Part shown: positions 6,327-7,825 of the stretch, in pieces
Position numbering within the stretch: the first letter of the stretch is position 1
Layout: each line of letters opens with the position of its first letter
Assembly: GCA_002701605.2 (NCBI GenBank)
Contig: NZWF02000026.1
Location: 1 to 7,825 of the forward strand
Source: a bacterium
Lineage (GTDB): Bacteria; Desulfobacterota_D; UBA1144
DNA: 7,825 nucleotides
Direction of reading: 5' to 3'
Position numbers and translations under genes: made by a program
Notes under the pieces: model-generated
Seen by the model: only the letters and a program-made list of their open reading frames with translations
Told to the model about the DNA's origin: nothing
Database searches by the model: none

Positions 6327-6352
6327 TATAATTAATTTAATTAAATAAGGAG
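6327..6352 (+). promoter_or_regulatory. yebC -10 box and ribosome binding site
   Basis: A perfect TATAAT (6327-6332) precedes a strong SD, AAGGAG (6347-6352), which lies 5 nt before the yebC ATG. No good -35 is seen at 16-18 bp; TATAAA (6304-6309) is the best available, in a T/A-rich tract. Transcription would start near 6339, giving a leader of about 19 nt. The ribosome site is secure and the promoter tentative. Confidence 0.45.
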
Positions 6353-6357
6353 ATTTT

Positions 6358-7104
6358 ATGTCAGGACATTCAAAGTGGAGCTCTATAAAGCATAAAAAGG
6401 GAGCTTTAGATGCCAAAAGAGGCAAGATTTTTACTAAGTTGATAAGGGAAATAACTGTGGCGGCAAGAGACGGTGGAGGAGATCCTGATACCAATCCCAG
6501 GCTAAGACTTGCATTATTGAATGCAAAGAGTGCTAATATGCCAAAGGATACATCTGAAAGGGCAATAAAGAAAGGAACTGGTGAACTTGCAAGTGATGCA
6601 TTAATTGAAACTACTTATGAAGGTTATGGTCCTGGTGGTACAGCTGTTCTTGTTGAGGTTATGACAGACAATAAAAATAGAACCGTGTCGGAACTGAGAA
6701 GAGCTTTTTCTAAATATGGAGGAAATCTTGGTGAATCAGGATGTGTGGCATGGAATTTTGAAAGGAAGGGGAGAATCCTGCTTTCTTCCTCTGGTCTTAA
6801 CGAAGAAGAAATTTTTGAAAGAGTTATAGATTTTGGTGGTGAGGATTTGATAAATTCTGGAGATTTCTTTGAAATAATAACAAATGCAGAAGATTTAGAA
6901 GGTGTTAGATTAGATATAGAGAAGGTTGGATATGAAATAAACTCTTTTGAGATTTCTATGATTCCAAAAAATTCTATAAAAATTGAAGGAAAGCCAGCAG
7001 AGCATATGCTTAAGATGATGGAAGCATTAGAGGATTGTGATGATGTTCAAAATGTTTATTCAAATTTTGACATTGCAGATGATGTAATTGAGGCCATGGC
7101 TTAA
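6358..7104 (+). CDS. yebC: YebC/PmpR family protein (TACO1-like translation/regulatory factor)
   Basis: A 248-residue YebC family protein of standard length. The N-terminus, MSGHSKWSSIKHKKGA, followed by DAKRGKIFTKLIREI (19-33), is the family signature. Further conserved blocks are NPRLR (46-50), NMPKD (60-64), ERAIKKGTGE (67-76), YEGYGPGG (86-93), DNKNRTVSELR (103-113), GGNLGE (121-126) and GCVAW (128-132). The family was long annotated as DNA-binding transcriptional regulators. Work on bacterial YebC and mitochondrial TACO1 points to a role at ribosomes, easing translation of proline-rich stretches. Which role applies here cannot be read from sequence. The start is fixed by an AAGGAG site 5 nt upstream. 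Base composition is slightly less AT-rich than in the ppx-ppk genes, as expected for a conserved gene. In many bacteria yebC precedes ruvCAB; here the next gene is a convergent Hjc-like nuclease. Confidence 0.97.
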   Translation: MSGHSKWSSIKHKKGALDAKRGKIFTKLIREITVAARDGGGDPDTNPRLRLALLNAKSANMPKDTSERAIKKGTGELASDALIETTYEGYGPGGTAVLVEVMTDNKNRTVSELRRAFSKYGGNLGESGCVAWNFERKGRILLSSSGLNEEEIFERVIDFGGEDLINSGDFFEIITNAEDLEGVRLDIEKVGYEINSFEISMIPKNSIKIEGKPAEHMLKMMEALEDCDDVQNVYSNFDIADDVIEAMA

Positions 7105-7457
7105 GCTTTATCTAGCCAGTTCATAACCCAATCTGAAAGGTCAGGATATATTTCAATAAGTGTTTTTTTTTCTTTCATTGGTGTTGAATAAAATAGCCGC
7201 ATACCATATTCGTCCAATGATTTTTTAATTTCCCTATTTTTCTCTGGTAAAGAAACATATCCTCTTTTACACTGAAGTCCAAACCATGTTCTAGAACCAT
7301 TTTTCTTGTTAAACAACCCAAAGATAATGTCTGCAGTTCCCTTGCTACCCCTGCTTTCAATTGCATAAAATTTTAAGTTATTAAATTCAGACAAAAGTTC
7401 TTGGACATATGCATTTGTCTTTTTTTCAAAAATATAACCTTTTCTATATTGAGACAT
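7101..7457 (-). CDS. Small Hjc-like Holliday junction resolvase family protein (PD-(D/E)XK fold)
   Basis: A 118-residue basic protein resembling archaeal Hjc (COG1591 type; about 120-140 residues). Hjc cuts four-way DNA junctions as a dimer with metal ions. Visible matches: YRKGYIFE (4-11), corresponding to the RKG-x3-E start with the first acidic ligand Glu11; SRGSKGTADIIFG (35-47) with Asp43, matching the GSxxxxDI/V element; and the LQCKRG strand (61-66). There Gln62-x-Lys64 replaces the usual Glu-x-Lys, a variant known in the wider nuclease superfamily. The remainder, with SLPEKNREI and LDEYGMRLFY, fits the final helix and strand. It could instead be a related nuclease of unknown substrate, and the Gln raises the question of activity. 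The ATG has no convincing SD. Its stop overlaps that of yebC on the opposite strand by 4 bp (7101-7104). Confidence 0.65.
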   Translation of the reverse strand: MSQYRKGYIFEKKTNAYVQELLSEFNNLKFYAIESRGSKGTADIIFGLFNKKNGSRTWFGLQCKRGYVSLPEKNREIKKSLDEYGMRLFYSTPMKEKKTLIEIYPDLSDWVMNWLDKA

Positions 7458-7478
7458 GTAACTTTATTGATATTAATC

Positions 7479-7516
7479 TATAATGTGAATAAATCATAAC
7501 TAATGTATTCTATACT
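7479..7516 (+). promoter_or_regulatory. Candidate -10 boxes upstream of the 7526 phosphatase gene
   Basis: The 68-bp divergent gap between the Hjc-like gene and the downstream phosphatase gene contains a perfect TATAAT (7479-7484) and a TATACT (7511-7516) on the plus strand. TATACT ends 9 nt before the ATG at 7526, so starting from it would give a nearly leaderless message. TATAAT would give a leader of about 35 nt. No convincing -35 accompanies either box, and no SD precedes the ATG. Confidence 0.35.
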
Positions 7517-7525
7517 TTAGCTAAA

Positions 7526-7825
7526 ATGAAAATTCAGTTAATAAGACATTGCGAGACGGAATGGAATAGGCTTGAAAGATGCCAAGGAATAAGTGATTTA
7601 GAGTTAAATAATAATGGTATTAATCAGTCTATTTTTTTAAAGGATTTTTATTCCGATAAACATGTTGATCTAATATTCAGTAGTGATTTAAAGAGAACAA
7701 TGCAGACTGCATTAGAGATTAATAAAAATCTTAAATCTGATATAATCCAGAATGAAAAATTAAGAGAGATGGATCAAGGAGATTTTGAAGGACTTTCTTT
7801 TTCTTATATAAGAAAGAATTTTGCT
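7526..7825 (+). CDS. Histidine phosphatase superfamily protein, phosphoglycerate mutase/CobC type (3' partial)
   Basis: The first 100 residues of a branch-1 histidine phosphatase; the frame runs off the window. The active-site start is LIRHCETEWN with His8, then the RCQGISDLELNNNGINQ block (18-34), SSDLKRTMQTA (52-62) with Arg57, and LREMDQGDFEG (79-89) with the acid Glu81. The GxxDxxL and LREMxxGxFEG patterns are those of cofactor-dependent phosphoglycerate mutase-like and alpha-ribazole phosphatase (CobC) proteins, and the substrate cannot be chosen from this fragment. The second catalytic His should lie beyond the window. The usual RHG is RHC here, with Cys9 next to the nucleophile. The ATG at 7526 is the natural start because it opens directly on the first beta strand. 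The gene is unlike sixA at 3219, which is a shorter, different branch of the same superfamily. Confidence 0.85.
   Translation, partial: MKIQLIRHCETEWNRLERCQGISDLELNNNGINQSIFLKDFYSDKHVDLIFSSDLKRTMQTALEINKNLKSDIIQNEKLREMDQGDFEGLSFSYIRKNFA

Noticed and set aside
6279..6494. Open frame on the minus strand crossing the yebC start
   Set aside because: It is antisense to the conserved YebC N-terminus and to the yebC promoter and SD. Its hydrophobic look comes from the reverse of AT-rich codons.
7175..7366. Second minus-strand frame inside the Hjc-like gene
   Set aside because: It overlaps the recognisable nuclease frame in another phase and shows no motif. The 118-residue frame carries the RKG-x3-E and GS...D matches.
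3219..7825. Recent duplication of the two histidine phosphatase genes (3219 and 7526)
   Set aside because: The two proteins belong to different branches (RHA SixA type and RHC phosphoglycerate mutase/CobC type) with little similarity beyond superfamily motifs.

Overview
The window is strongly AT-rich, with third codon positions almost always A or T, and the genes are packed tightly. Every gene family I recognise is bacterial. The Rho and YebC proteins read like those of Deltaproteobacteria sensu lato. The Ppx protein has features (the LGRGL and DLGGGS blocks) that I associate more with alphaproteobacterial exopolyphosphatases. The best description is an uncultured Gram-negative bacterium with a streamlined, AT-rich genome, possibly marine. 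The lineage is an impression from the sequence and is not established.

Layout. 1-213 (+): the 3' end of a gene whose product ends in a repetitive lysine/alanine tail. 223-253: a strong hairpin at the convergent junction. 251-1570 (-): rho, with a very good promoter and a Shine-Dalgarno (SD) site upstream. 1721-3181 (-): ppx/gppA-type exopolyphosphatase. A 37-bp divergent gap follows. 3219-3716 (+): sixA-type phosphohistidine phosphatase. 3751-6252 (+): polyphosphate kinase 1 read straight through into a complete thioredoxin-type arsenate reductase/LMW phosphatase module. 6358-7104 (+): yebC. 7101-7457 (-): a small Hjc-like (PD-D/E-XK) Holliday-junction-resolvase family protein, overlapping yebC tail to tail by 4 bp. 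7526-end (+): the 5' part of a histidine phosphatase of the phosphoglycerate mutase/CobC type.

The centre (1721-6252) is a phosphate-polymer cluster. PPK1 makes polyphosphate from ATP, Ppx degrades it, and SixA and the ArsC-like module are small phosphatase or oxyanion-reductase folds. The most unusual element is the PPK1-ArsC open frame. Both halves look catalytically intact, and an excellent in-frame ribosome binding site plus ATG sits exactly at the junction. The second half may therefore also be made on its own. Alternatively, the fusion may come from a one-base change in a G run.

The starts fall into two classes. rho, yebC and the internal arsC start have SD sequences. ppx, sixA and ppk lack them and have -10-like boxes placed 7-10 nt before the start codon, which suggests leaderless mRNAs. 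No tRNA, rRNA, CRISPR array or insertion sequence was seen, and no gene-free stretch exceeds 300 bases.
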